From: Gigaspora margarita
Taxonomy: Eukaryota; Glomeromycota; Glomeromycetes; Diversisporales; Gigasporaceae
NCBI GenBank assembly: GCA_009809945.1
Contig: WTPW01000774.1
Span: forward strand, 101,380-165,379
Length of the DNA stretch: 64,000 nt
Direction of reading: 5' to 3'
Part shown: piece by piece, positions 11,290-22,330 of the stretch
How the letters are laid out: the number at the start of each line of letters is the position of its first letter
Numbering within the stretch: position 1 is the stretch's first letter
The notes under the pieces: generated by a model
What the model was told of the DNA's origin: nothing
What the model saw: the letters and a program-made list of their open reading frames with translations, nothing else
Database searches by the model: none
Made by a program: the position numbers and the translations under genes

Positions 11290-12060
11290 TCATGTTCAAA
11301 ATCACTACACTTATTGTAAAAGGTCTAAAAAATAGACCCAAAGCACAAAAGACACTCACACTTCTCAAATCATATAATTACGACATTATTTTAATCCAGG
11401 AAACTTAAAGACACCTTTACAAGAAATTTTCTAGCACAACTATGGGATACAGCTCAATCTGGTCCTCAAAACCAGCAATATTGGCAGGAAAAAGAAACAT
11501 AGAACTCACCAAAATTAGGGAATCTCAAGATGGCTGTATCCTTACCATCAACACAGAAATCAAACAACAACCTTTTCAAATTACAAACATTTATGCACCT
11601 CCTAAACAAGAAGATAGAGTTAGTTTTTTGAAAAATGGACACCATCAACAATGGAAGAAAAAAATTTGTATCATTGCTGGAGACTTTAATGCAAACCTGA
11701 GCCTCATGAGAACAGAATTAGCAACACACCTGTTCAACCTGACCACTCTAGGGACTTGATACAAAATATCTTGACTGATTACACAGACACGACCCTGTTT
11801 GCCAACAAGAACCTTTTCTTGCATTTTATCAGTCAACACAACATGGGCAAAGAATGGCTACACGCCTGGACTATATTTTTATCGAAGCAAGCTTCAGCCA
11901 TCTGTGCAAAAACACCTGCACAAGATTTGGCAACTGACCATGTAGATCTCAATGGAAATTTGACAGAAAAGATTGGGATATCCCAGAAGTGAAGGAAGGC
12001 ATTTTAAGGGAGCTACAGGAAACCCAGGATACCTCCAAATGGAACCTATGTAAATGCACT
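11290..12060 (+). pseudogene. LINE A2 ORF2 remnant: APE-type endonuclease
   Basis: The ATG at 11290 opens MFKITTLIVKGLKNRPKAQK. Blocks seen are DIILIQET (11385-11405, then frameshift), GYSSIWSSKPAILAGKR, NIYAPP, IIAGDFNANLS (with the catalytic Asp and Asn) and a damaged CLDYIF region. The final SDH block is lost by a deletion near 11940, where ATDHVDL is read instead. There is no reverse transcriptase. The longest open part is 11442-11759. Confidence 0.75.
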
Positions 12061-12192
12061 GTTCAATCCAGGGATGGCATGTTATAACTTTTTTTATTGG
12101 ACATTAAAAAAAAATAATTTAATCTTGGCCTAAATTAAACTTAATTCAGGCCAATATTTACTAATACAAAATATTTCTAATTTACAGTATAT

Positions 12193-12667
12193 ATATATAT
12201 TTTATGATTAACTGATGACTAAATCATCAGAGTGCTTGATGGCGCACTTTTTATTAATATTAATTCTGTCCTATGAAGTCATCCTACCCTACTCCTCCTT
12301 CATCCAGTTTTCCTGGCTGAGTTCAGTCGGTCCATCATCCGGTGCGCCCCAACCAAAGTCTTATAGATCAACTTTAAGGAGTTAGTTTACTCCACTAGTA
12401 TGTCCAGTTTTTCCTCATGGGACTTTTTCCTAATTTGGTGTGTTATACCGTGTTGTCCAGATCTTCACTAGGGGTCCTATTTTTTAAACCTTATCTTCAT
12501 AGAGCGGCCAAATGTGGTTATATACCCGTACACGGTCCTAGCACTCTGGTTCAGCCCGTCTGTCTTGTGACTCCATGTAGAATTAATGTTCCTAGTGGGG
12601 CTTGAACTGGTGACCTTACGTTTGGGGACCTGGGAGCATAACCATTTATGCTATCAACCTGCATGTC
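12193..12667 (-). mobile_element. SINE-5 (head B, tail II), short
   Basis: The head at the right end (complement of gacatgcaggttgatagcat) is B type, with B box near 12600-12610. The left end carries gatggcgcactttttatta, a worn tail II. The duplication atttacagtatat is at 12180-12192 and 12668-12680. At 475 bp it lacks the ggaattccggt minisatellite body of longer head-B copies. The divergent tail suggests an old copy. Confidence 0.75.
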
Positions 12668-12856
12668 ATTTACAGTATATTTAAAAAGTATACTAATAAT
12701 AATAATATTAATCATTATTATTAAAAAATATGTACCGTATCCTATCATGAATAAGCACCCCCTTTTTTTGAAATTTCAAACTCAACGTTCTTGATAACTT
12801 TCTTATCAAACTTAATAAAAATTTTTTTATTTAAATTTTATAGATCTATAAAATTT

Positions 12857-13555
12857 TTTTTTTTTATGTTAACCCTAGAGCGTTGCTAGGGGCGCAGCTG
12901 GCGCCTCATTTATTAAGGTCTTTTTTTATTTATAGGAACCCGACAAACCCGGGCTCCTATTATTACATCATTATGTTTTTTTCTACGACTAAGCTACACC
13001 TCCCTTCATCGGTCATTTCCCCAACTTCAGTCCAGCCGGTNCGCCACGGCAGGAATTTAAGAGATCTGTGCCCCCCTGCGTGCTTTTCTAGGACGTCCCC
13101 TTTGTCGTCAACCTTGAGTACTTTGTCCGATTTTAGTTTGGTGGCACCTAGTCGGGAGCTTCAATTTTCTTGTATCCCTCATGGGACTTTTCCTAATTTG
13201 GTTATCAACACCGTGTTTTTATACCTTGCAACCAGAATTTCATCGGGAGTATTCTTTTTTGTTCACCCGGATTTCCACCGGGAGTATTCTTATTTGTTCT
13301 ACCGGAATTTCGCCGGAAGTATTCTTTATTTCCTTTTTTGTCCAGATCTTCACTAGGGGTCCGCTTTTTTCATATGCCGTATCTTCATAGAGCGTCCAAA
13401 TGTGGTTATAAACCCACACGCGGTCCTAGCACCCAGGTTCAGCCCGTCCGTCTCGTGACTCCGTGTAGAATTAATGTTCCTAGTGGGACCTGAACCGGCG
13501 ACCTTACGTTTGGGGACCTGAGAGCGTAACCACTACGCTATCGACCTGCAGGTCT
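12857..13555 (-). mobile_element. SINE-6 (head B, tail I)
   Basis: T's and gttaaccctagagcgttgct (tail I) lie at the left, and the head-B complement ends at gacctgcaggtct on the right. The duplication tagatctataaaattt is at 12841-12856 and 13556-13571, inside the loop of the MITE. The body contains three or four copies of a unit of about 27 bp (complement of gaatactcccggtgaaattc) at 13225-13330. Open frames over it are repeat translations. One ambiguous base is at 13041. Confidence 0.9.
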
Positions 13556-13667
13556 TAGATCTATAAAATTTAAATAAAAAAATTTTTATTAAGTTTGATA
13601 AGATAATTATCAAGAACGTTGAGTTTGAAATTTCAAAAAAGGGGTGCTTATTCATGATAGGATATGG

Positions 13668-13937
13668 CAGTGTTGTACGTTTTGGCTGTCCACAGCCTTT
13701 TTTGGCTTGTCCACGTCCAAAATTGTCCAAACATCCAAGATTGTCCAAAGCTTGTCCAGGCTTTAATAATTAATAAATCTATCTAAAAAATATATAACTA
13801 TATATTTTTTTAGGTGCTGAACACATTCCAGTTAAAATTAAAATAGGTTATCTTAATAAAATTTTAAATAATTTTACTTAATTTAATTGTCCAAAATTGT
13901 CCAAGTCATTGTTCAAGGCTGTCCCATGACAACACTG
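13668..13937. mobile_element. hAT-like MITE inserted in the MITE end
   Basis: The ends CAGTGTTGT and ACAACACTG form the TIR. The 8-bp duplication is ggatatgg (13660-13667) and ggatacgg (13938-13945), one mismatch apart. Removing it restores the exact terminal repeat of the host MITE. The interior is rich in ttgtccaaa motifs, similar to the repeat at 21240-21450. Confidence 0.85.
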
Positions 13938-14017
13938 GGATACGGTATATGTATATACATATTCACACTTCTGAACCAACTTAAATTCTCAATATGTTTA
14001 TACAACAGTTGATTTTA

Positions 14018-14095
14018 TTTTTAAATTTTTTTTTTTTTAAACCAGGTCAGGACGAGGCCTTCCTGGGCGCTGAATCTTTTAGAACATTACTGCGA
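14018..14095 (-). repeat. Fragment of a SINE/LINE 3' tail (tail II type)
   Basis: The plus strand shows T's followed by aaaccaggtcaggacgaggc and cttcctgggcgctga. This is the complement of the tail II end that terminates LINE B2 and several SINEs. No tRNA-like head is found downstream, so this is a truncated insertion. Confidence 0.55.
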
Positions 14096-14126
14096 TATTA
14101 CATATTACGTGCGGTACACCTATACA

Positions 14127-15138
14127 CAGGGTTGGCAATGGACTATGTCCATTAAAAATAAATTTGCCAATGGACCTAAATGGACCAATACCATAATCCA
14201 TTGATCCATTGTTCCATTGGTCCATTGGTTTATTTTGACAAAAATTATTTTTGTATAAATATACTAGAATTCAGAATTAACTTTTAGTTAGAAACTCTTT
14301 AATGATTTCAGTATATTTAAAACTTTTGGTTCAACTTATGCACAACATACCATATGTGTCCGAAAATAAGCTACCTTTTTTGGACGATTTTGACACAAAA
14401 AATCCGGGTAGCTTATTTCAGTTAAAATCGATTTTTGGTCAATCGACAATAGTTGTTATATAGTAAAGTCTAAATTCTACTATGTAAATCTGTTATTAGC
14501 GCTTAAGTAAACATATTTGGGAGACTAAACTGCACCTATCCTGAAAGTTTCATCAGAATAGGAATACTTTTCATTATTTGACTTTTAATTTTTACGTTCA
14601 ACGAATATATTTTGCTAATAAAATTTTAATCTGTAAAAATTAAAATCAAATTAATAAAAACTTCTTCAATTTCGTTGTAAATTTCAGAGTATATGTATTT
14701 TAATCTTCTGAATAAGTTTATTTAAGCGACTTTAATCGATTTACTTAGTAAAATTTGGACTTTACTATGTAGCAACTTTCGTCGATCGTGGGGTAGCTTA
14801 TTTTCAGGTCAAAGACATTTTTATGTTTCTTGCCCATAAGAGGGAGGTAGCTTATTTTCGGAGGTAGCTTATTTTCAGCAATATATGGTACTTTGTTCAT
14901 GATATAGATTGCCTTAAGATAGTTCACAGAGTAATTCAATTGTGACTTTAAAAATTTAGATAAAATTTGTAATCATTTTATATTAAGTACAATAAGTAGT
15001 ATATAACAAAAAACTATATTATTATTTAACCTACTTGTCCATTGGTCCATTGAAATAATGACTACCCCAATGGTGCCAATGGGTCTGGTCAATGGACCTG
15101 AGATCCATTGGTACCAATGGACAAATGTGCCAACCCTG
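14127..15138. mobile_element. hAT-like non-autonomous element
   Basis: The termini CAGGGTTGGCA and TGCCAACCCTG carry a perfect 8-bp duplication, cctataca, at 14119-14126 and 15139-15146. The subterminal arms are built of ccattggtccattg units in inverted orientation. No transposase is present. A mariner-like MITE sits inside. Confidence 0.9.
14350..14888. mobile_element. Mariner-like MITE (ataagctacc family), nested in hAT
   Basis: The TIRs are CCATATGTGTCCGAAAATAA / CCATATATTGCTGAAAATAA followed by GCTACC, flanked by TA at 14348 and 14889. A subterminal second copy of the GGTAGCTTATTT box occurs inside each end. The interior forms long inverted arms (tagtaaagtctaaat.. / ..ggactttactatg). A related, worn copy is at 20755-21234. 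Confidence 0.85.
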
Positions 15139-15146
15139 CCTATACA

Positions 15147-15425
15147 CGTAAAGTGTCTTCGTTAAATGCATATATATACTTTATTTTCTTTATGCCCAAT
15201 ATATATATACATAAAATAATTTAGTATTTATATATTACGAACTGTAGAAATATGTTCTAGTATACGAATAAAATTCCAAAATGATCGACATACTGCATAA
15301 TGTTTCACCCAAAAATCTGTGTTTCACCCGAAAATTTGGAATCGACTTTTATGGCTTTTTAATTTTTAGTAATTATGTTGCCCAATATTTATATATTGTG
15401 GCTTATTTTATATATATATATATAT
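15147..15425. other. AT-rich interval, no feature seen
   Basis: The interval holds TATATA runs and two short direct repeats (tgtttcaccc[a/g]aaaat at about 15302 and 15321). No gene or element boundary is seen. Confidence 0.45.
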
Positions 15426-15440
15426 AAACATTAATAAGCA

Positions 15441-16119
15441 AGACCTGTGGGTCAATAGTGAAGTGGTTGCGCTCCCAGGTTCCCAATCACAAGGTCGCCA
15501 TTTCAAGCCTCACTAGAGGACAATAATTCTATACAGAGTCACGAGACGGACAGGCTGAACCAGGGTGCTAGGACCACGAGTGGGTATATAACCACATTTG
15601 GAAGCACTATGAAAAAATACGGTATACGTATATAGGACCCTAGTGATGATCTGGACGAAAAAGGAAACTCACAGCAAAAGAATACTTCTGGCAAAATTCC
15701 GGTGGAACAAAGAATACTTCTGGTGAAATTCCAGATGCAAAAAGGATACTTCCGGTGGAATTCCGGATGCGGAATACCAAAAATGGACTCTGACTACATG
15801 AAAATGAAAATGGAAGTTCCCGGCCATGCGCCACCAAATTCGAACAAAGTACTCAAGGCAGAAGAAAAACGGAACACCCTAGAAAAGCGAGTGGGGAGGC
15901 AGAAGATAAGACAAGACCTCTTAAAGAGCCTGCCATGGCGGACCTGCTAGACTCAGTTGGGAAAAGATCGATGGAAGGGAGGTGTAGCTTAGTCATAGTA
16001 TAAGAAATTACCATGTAACAAAAATGTAGGGCCTGTAGGGTCCCATGACAAACAGATAATAATAAAGACACCAACTGCGCCCAGGAGGAGTAAAACCCTA
16101 GCCTGGTTAAAATAAAAAA
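15441..16119 (+). mobile_element. SINE-7 (head B, tail I variant)
   Basis: It starts agacctgtgggtcaatagtg and ends gcgcccaggaggagtaaaac, then cctggttaaaataaa and A's. The perfect duplication aaacattaataagca is at 15426-15440 and 16120-16134. It contains the gaatactt-ccggtggaattc minisatellite units (15683-15775). The frame at 15702-15950 is translated from that repeat and is not a gene. Confidence 0.9.
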
Positions 16120-16169
16120 AAACATTAATAAGCAATATGGCGTCTTATTAATTTTATCATATATAAAAA

Positions 16170-16735
16170 AATTTAGCAATGATCTACACTAATTTGCCCT
16201 ATTACGTTAACTCTACCCTTAACCGTAATTCTTGCATACCCACCTAGAGGTACCCGGCAATGTCTTTTAGCTCCTGACCCAATCCAATTTTTCCAGAACT
16301 TTTTCGTCCCCGAGGCGGCTACTCACCCTGTTAGAGCAGACTACTCCATGTTCTATCCAATTCATCTTGAACTGGGCATCCCTCCAACTTCGGCTCCCGA
16401 CCCATTCTAATTCATCCAATCCCCAAGGCGGACAAATACGAAGACACCTCGTTAGAGCAGATTACTCCATATTCTGTCTAATTCATATTTGGAGCGGTTT
16501 CCTTCCATTTTTGGGTAAGATCCAATTTCTATTTCCAAACGGGAAATACAACTGCAGGGAACACAACTCTGCGTGGCTAAGCTGTCCAAACGTGGTCCTA
16601 GCATCCTAATTCAAGTCGTCCTTCACATGATTGTGTGTAGTTAATTTGCCATTCATAAAACTTGAACTGGTGACCTTGCGCTTGAAACAGTTAATGTCCT
16701 AGGAGCGCAACCACTATGCTATTGACCTGCAGAAC
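16170..16735 (-). mobile_element. SINE-8 (head A), tail missing
   Basis: The right end (complement of gttctgcaggtcaatagcat) is a head-A tRNA-like promoter. Body blocks such as ccccgaggcgg and gttagagcagactactccat match SINE-4 and SINE-9. The left end fades at about 16170 without the T-run and tail. It abuts the broken end of LINE B1, so the 3' end was lost by deletion. I found no duplication. Confidence 0.75.
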
Positions 16736-16736
16736 T

Positions 16737-18116
16737 GGTGTGATCTTTTCAATAAATAGCTTATAAAACTCATTCATTAAACCATCTGTGCCAGGAGATT
16801 TATTGTATGCAAGTGATTGTATCATGTGTTTAATTTCTTCTTTGCTAATCTTTGTAACTAGACTGGAATTCCAATCCTGATGGACTTGAAGTAGGTCTTT
16901 GGTGATGTCTATGATCGCATTCTTGTCTGGAGCTTCTGACTTATATAGGGCTTCATAGAATGTTTTGATGTATTGTAGTGGGTTATTTCTTAATTCTGAG
17001 TCTGCTGGTGTTTTAATTTTGTCTTGACAACACAAAGTTGTTCTAGCTTTGAATCTGGCATAGAAGTATTTAGTTGAACATTCTCCCTTTTCGATCCAGT
17101 GGGCTTTTGATTTTTTGTGCCAGGTTTCTGAGAGTTGTCCTAGTTCTTCTCTCAGAGCCGTTTGCAGTTCTTCAATTTTCTGTAGCATAGTGTCCTTATT
17201 GCCATTTCCAGCTGCAATCTTTTTTAGTTTTGTTAGTTTTCGGTTTAATTGCGTAATTTTTCCTTCTGAAGCCTTAGGTTTTTTGAAAGCCTTATTATTG
17301 ACTGAATGTTTAGTTTGCACAGATCCCAATCTTCTGAGGTTCCACTATCTTCTATTTTTTCCATCACTTCTTTTTTCAACAGGTCATTCTTTAGTCAAAT
17401 CTCCAGCATGCTCCCAAACTGTGTAGTTTGGATGGTTGTAGCGTGTATTCTAATAGCATATGATCCGAGTTGCCATATCATAGAGTCATATTTTTGATCA
17501 TATAGCTATATTCGGCCTCTATGAAGATATAGTCTATACAAGTAGCCATACTTCTTCCCATGTGGGTATTCTGAAAATAGGTGAGAAAAGGAGATTCCTC
17601 CACTATTTCTGAGCTATCTATAAAGTCTTTAGTTAGTTCGTGCAATTGCCGTCTAGATGGGTCATTTTGAAATGTCGATTGGCTTATGCGGTTGATTTCT
17701 GGGTTTATATTAGTGTTGAAATCCCTGGCTAAAATGTTTATGGCTCCCTTTTTTAAAGAAGAGGTCCAGTTATCAAAGAATTTTATTCTATCTGGCATGT
17801 TGGGGGAGCGTAAACATTAACTATGTGAGATTCTTGCTCTTTGTGGCAGAACTCCACCTCTATAATTCTTCCTTCTGTGGATTTAACAATGTTGGTAAGT
17901 TTTGTGTTTTTATTGCCAGCTAGTATGGCACATCTATTCGTCCAAACTAAGTCATATCCCCATTGGAATTTAATCTGATCTATTGATTTCTTATTGTTCA
18001 AATTGGTTTCCTGTAGTACAATAATATCTAATCTATATGATTTTAACAATGTTATAGTATTCATTTGTTTGCCTCTGTTATTTAACCCTTTCACGTTTAA
18101 TGAAGCTATTTTTATA
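16737..18116 (-). pseudogene. LINE B1 ORF2 remnant: endonuclease plus start of reverse transcriptase
   Basis: The endonuclease begins near 18110 (an early stop follows the ATG). Blocks at 18094-17783 are MKGLNNRGKQ, IIVLQETN and IVNVYAPP. After a frameshift, 17798-17478 holds ARDFNTNINPE and CIDYIFIEAEYS. The SDH codons are still readable near 17466, out of frame. The linker and first reverse-transcriptase motif (NKSPGTDGLMNEFYKLF) are open at 17329-16737. YADD and later motifs are absent. Confidence 0.8.
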
Positions 18117-18299
18117 CTTAGATCATGAGGCCTTTTATGTGACAGGATAAATAGCCCAATTAGTGTTGGGGATTGCCTCCTTCCCCTTTGCTAGTGTAAG
18201 GAGCAGGTCTCGAGTTTTCCTTTTTATCTAACTTGCTAATGGTTGATTTCCTTTTTTTGTATTTGTGATGTTTCACTAAGGTGAAATCGTCTGTCTCCT

Positions 18300-19730
18300 C
18301 TGCCCCATCCCTTGGAGGAGGTTAGGTCAGATGCCGAATCTGTTTGCATTGCATCATCTGCTGCAGGGAGATCTGCTGCAGGTTTCATACAAAGTTGAGA
18401 GTTCATCTACCGGACCTATGATGGGGCAGTAGGGTGTGACAAGCTCCTTTGTATCAATTGGTTCTTCCGTAGAAATATTGTGTTGTTTTCTTCTTTACTC
18501 TCAATCTGGTCTGAGTTAGATTCTGTAGTATCCAGGTTTTCTATAAGGTCTTCTGAGGGGGGGAAGGTTCTCCTGCTTCTCGCTTTCTCTGGTTGTTTCG
18601 AGAGAGGATAAATTCCAATCTCTCCTGGCTCTTTCTCTGTTTTCAATTCCTTCTTGATGTGCCCTTCTCCTTCACAGAAATAATATACTTTGGGTGCCAA
18701 TCTCCATTCTGTGGTAATTTTATTGTCCCAGATATGTGTAAATCTAGGGATTCTTTCTTCTAATGAAGTGTTATCAGTGGTATTGAAAATGACTATCCAT
18801 TGGTCAGATAAATATAGCGTACCCTCGATCAATAGAGGTCTAATCAACAAATGCGTCAAGTAGTGCCTCCGATATCTCATCTTTGTTTCCTAATGGGACG
18901 TTTCTGCATTTTATTGAGTGATACAATTTTCTAGCATCAGTAGGGATATATCCAAAGTAGGTCCTTCCCTTGATCATCAAGCTTTTAAACGTGATTTCAA
19001 TATGTGAACGTTTGCCTTTGTTGAAATGCTGTTTGGCTGCATTAATATTATAACCAGCTGTTTTGAAGAGGTCCTCCATAATTTTATTAAACGAGCATTG
19101 TAAGCTGTTAGTCGCAATAATTAGTGCATTATCATTTTTGGTTTTTATAATGTTGCGGGGTGAATAAGTAGAGAAGGTGGTTCTGCCTCTCTTCAATTTA
19201 GGGAATAATGAGGACCAAGATCTATTTGGTACTGTGTTGCTCATTTTCTATTGTATGGGTTTCTTGTTGTTGACTGTCATCGTTATATTCTATTTTTTCG
19301 TTCATATTTTTGCCTAAGCCGAGTAGCTCCTTGACCTTGTCATCAGTAATAAGGACTTTGTCATCCAATTTGTTGTTGATTTTGGGTTCAGTTATGTTAT
19401 TTTTGTCTGTTGTGTCAGTTGTAGGCACCTCTTTTGTATCAAAGTTTTCCTCTACGTACTTTGGCTGAGCTGTATTTGTTGAGTTCGTGATATCCCTAAG
19501 TGGGTGTTGTCCTCATAAACTTGTTCTTCCCATTTCAGTGGTTGAGTAGTAGTAGTTGTAGTTTTGTTAAATGTGAAGTTATGTTGTGTTGAGTCATTTT
19601 GTAGTTTTTCTGTCTTGTTGTTTTGAACACGTGGTTTATTTTCTTTGTTTTCAGTATCTGTGACCATCAGCTTATTTTTCTTCTGTTCCATCATGTGACA
19701 GTTATCTGTGAAGTCAGACTCTTCAAACTT
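18300..19730 (-). pseudogene. LINE B1 ORF1, broken
   Basis: Three open blocks in shifting frames are seen: 19694-19452 (charged start), 19428-18840 (with PNRSWSSLFPKLKRGRTTF and NDNALIIATNSLQ, the conserved ORF1 core) and 18880-18416 (DQWIVIFNTTD). The zinc-knuckle position reads YYFCEGEGHIKKEL, so the first and last Cys are gone compared with CYFCEEEGHIKKDC in B2. It is inactive. Confidence 0.75.
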
Positions 19731-19948
19731 TCTTTTTCTAAATAGCTGGGCCAGGCCCCTCTACCTTTGACTTTTGTGTCTTCTTCCCTAGTACTTAGTG
19801 AGATTATTTTATATTTTTTGAGTTCATCCTACTCCAACATACGTATTCTGGAGAGAGTGTATGCAGATCATTTTATTTTTAATTTTAATAAAGGCATATT
19901 ATAAAAGAAAAAACACCAAATAAAATAATTAGCCAAGGTCAACACTTT

Positions 19949-20711
19949 TCTTTTTTTAACCCTAGTCGTATTGCTAGGGGCGCTGAGTGGCGCTTCTTTA
20001 TTATGACCTTTTTGTTATTGATTTTACATTTTTATACATTTTTGTAATGATCTACATATATGTATCTATTTACTATTATCTACCGCGGCTAACTGGTACT
20101 AAGCCATTCTATTTTGGTTTTTTTTTTATTGTCCCAACTGGTTTCAACCAGTTGGCCTATTTTTACTATCACAGGTTTCTACTATAGTACTTGCGTACCT
20201 ACTTCAGGGTATCCGGCAATATCTTTTTAGCGCCCAACCCAATCCGATTCTTCCAGAACTTTTTCGTCCCCGAGGTTGCTCGGTCGCCCCGTTAGAGCAG
20301 ACTACTCCATGTTCTATCCAATCCGTCTTGAGCTGGTCATCCCTCCAACTTTGGCTTCCGACCTTATCCGATTCACCAGAATTTTTTCATCCCCAAGGCG
20401 GACAAATCACTTTATACCTCGTTAGAGCAGATTACTCCATATTCCGTCTGATTCGTATTTGGAATGGTCACCTTCCGTTTTTGGGTAAGATTCAATTCTA
20501 TTTCCAAATGGGGACACATCTGTACAACTACAAAGAGCACAACTTGCCGTGGCTGAGCTGTCCAAACGTGGTCCTAGCATCCTAATTCAAGTCATCCTTC
20601 ACATGATCATGTGTAGTTAATTTGCCGTTCATAAGACTTGAACTGGCGACCTTGCGCTTGAAACAGTTAATGTCCTGGGAGCACAACCACTACGCTATCG
20701 ACCCGCAGAAC
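19949..20711 (-). mobile_element. SINE-9 (head A, tail I subtype gtcgtattgc)
   Basis: The duplication aggtcaacacttt is at 19936-19948 and 20712-20724. T's followed by aaccctagtcgtattgctag at the left are tail I, and the head complement ends at acccgcagaac. Sequence and length are very like SINE-4 (10492-11264), so the two belong to one subfamily. Confidence 0.9.
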
Positions 20712-20754
20712 AGGTCAACACTTTGAATAAAATAAAATTGATAAATGACATTAT

Positions 20755-21234
20755 TGTAGTTAATGTTGTTTTTGAAAAATGATATCCCTTTTTTGAACGA
20801 TTTTGATCTGGAAGTAGCTTATTTTTGGATATAATTAATTTTTGGTCAATTGCAAATAGTTGATACATAGTAAAGTCTAAATTATATACTGAAAATTTCA
20901 TCAAAATTGGAGTATCTTTTATTATTTGACTTTTAATTTTTAAGTTCAACAAATATATTTTGTTAATAAAATTTAATTTATTTGTTGAACGTAAAAATTA
21001 AAAACCAATTAATAAAAAGTTCTTCAAATTTGTTAAAAATTTTAGAGAATGTGTATTTTGATTTTCCGAAAAAGTTTACTTAAGCGATATAATCAATTTG
21101 CATAGTAAATTTTGGACTTTACTATATAGCAACTATCATCGATTATGAGGTAGCTTATTTTTGGGTCAAAGACATTTTGAGTTTGTTGACCTAAAGAGAG
21201 GGGGTAGCTTATTTTTATAGGTGGCAATATATGG
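20755..21234. mobile_element. Worn MITE of the ataagctacc family
   Basis: The right end retains ggggtagcttatttttatag and ..caatatatgg followed by TA (21235). The left end (about 20755-20800) is decayed, reading gatatcccttttttgaacga where the copy at 14350 reads gctaccttttttggacga. Inner arms match that copy (agtaaagtctaaat / tggactttactata). Confidence 0.7.
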
Positions 21235-21236
21235 TA

Positions 21237-21455
21237 AAGCTTTTGTCATCATATTATTAAAATTGTCCAATAAAAATATTGGACAATTGGACATATGTCC
21301 AATTTATTTGGACATATGTTCAATAAATCTTACAATTTATTTGGACATTGTCCAATGCCTGAAGGTCCAAAAAATTATTTGGACATTTGGACTATGTCCA
21401 AGTGTCCAAATGTCCAATTGTCCAATTAAATTTATTTGGACATTGTCCAATGCCA
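21237..21455. repeat. ttggacat-motif palindromic repeat
   Basis: About twenty copies of ggacat, attgtcc or tccaat in both orientations form overlapping inverted repeats. They are related to the ttgtccaaa motifs inside the hAT MITE at 13668. It probably represents a hAT-type MITE whose right end is at or near the LINE A3 junction, but I could not place the TIRs. Confidence 0.5.
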
Positions 21456-22314
21456 ACTCTGGTCTAATCAATAATCAGAGTGCACAAACCCAAACCTCCT
21501 TCGGAGAAGAATATACAGAAACTCCACAAAAGATTATGCAATCTAAACAACAAGATTGCCCAAAATCTAGCTATAGAGGATCTTAAATAACAGAGGATCT
21601 CAAACTGAAGCTACAAGAGGAGTTAACTCTCCTTTCAGAGAGATGGCAAATAAGATCCAATGCTAAGTGGATCAAGGAAAGAGAAAAAATATATTAAAGA
21701 ATTTTACCAAGGAATTTATGAAAAGGAAGAAATCAACATGGAAGTAGTTTCCTAGCTCACAGAGAACCTGGTACACGTTTCTACAGAACAGAATCTTTCC
21801 CTGGTTAAGGCAATAACTGAAGAGGAAATTGCTCAAACAATTAATAAACTTCCAAATAATAAGGCCCTAGGCTCTGATGGCCTTATATATGAATTTTACA
21901 AGGACACAGAAGAGATTATTGTACCCTTTCTGGCTAAACTCTTTAACGAAGTCCTCATCTCTGGCCATATTCCAGAATCATGAAGCAAGAATCATTTCAC
22001 ATTAATCCCGAAAAAGAACAATGATCTAGAGGACATTAATAGCTGGAGACCAATCTCTCTCATAAACACAGACGTTAAAATCTTCATGAAGATTCTAGCA
22101 AACCGCATTAACCCAATATGTGGCAATATTATTGGCCCCGCTCAACAGACATTTATTGCCAACAGATCAATTACTGACTCAGCACTAGACATTTTGTTTT
22201 ATTAATAATAGCATTGGAGGCCCCTTCATACTGCTTGAAGGTTTCTAAAGTCACCTCTTAGTCTTCTCTGGAGCCCATTCCTATAGATAAATTATCTGCA
22301 TATGCGGACAATTT
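21456..22314 (+). mobile_element. LINE A3 fragment with broken ORF2
   Basis: Matches the region of A4 around 48840-48000 in opposite orientation. It includes the linker (NNQSAQTQTSFGEEYTETPQ), then a deletion, then the first reverse-transcriptase motifs (NNKALGSDGLIYEFYK, INSWRPISLINTDVKIFMKI). After 22200 the sequence jumps to a YADD-region scrap (aaattatctgcatatgcgga). Multiple stops and internal deletions leave no long frame. Confidence 0.75.
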
Positions 22315-22330
22315 AAAAAATGATTGTTCG

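Larger units (their letters stand above)
8725..12076 (+). mobile_element. LINE A2, 3'-deleted
   Basis: Plus-strand copy of lineage A. The 5' end (aactctttctagtttaccac) matches the 5' ends of A1 and A4. ORF1 and the endonuclease part of ORF2 follow, and the sequence is lost at about 12076, right after the endonuclease-linker junction. SINE-4 sits between the two ORFs. The loss of the 3' half resembles A1 but at a slightly different point. Confidence 0.8.
12735..13945. mobile_element. Mariner-like snap-back MITE carrying two nested insertions
   Basis: The left TIR starts CCGTATCCTATCATGAATAA followed by GCACCCC at 12735. The right TIR is its complement, interrupted 8 bp before the end by an hAT MITE and completed at 13938-13945. 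TA flanks at 12733 and 13946. Each arm is about 125 bp and almost fully complementary (gaaatttcaaactcaacgtt...), so the ancestral element was a hairpin of about 260 bp. A SINE sits in the loop. Confidence 0.85.
16737..19870 (-). mobile_element. LINE B1, 3'-deleted
   Basis: Minus-strand copy of lineage B, closest to B2 (54677-60593). The 5' end at about 19870 (complement ctggagagagtgtatgcaga) shares the 5' terminal motif of B2, C and D. ORF1, endonuclease and the start of the reverse transcriptase are present. The rest is missing at 16737, where SINE-8 abuts. Confidence 0.8.
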
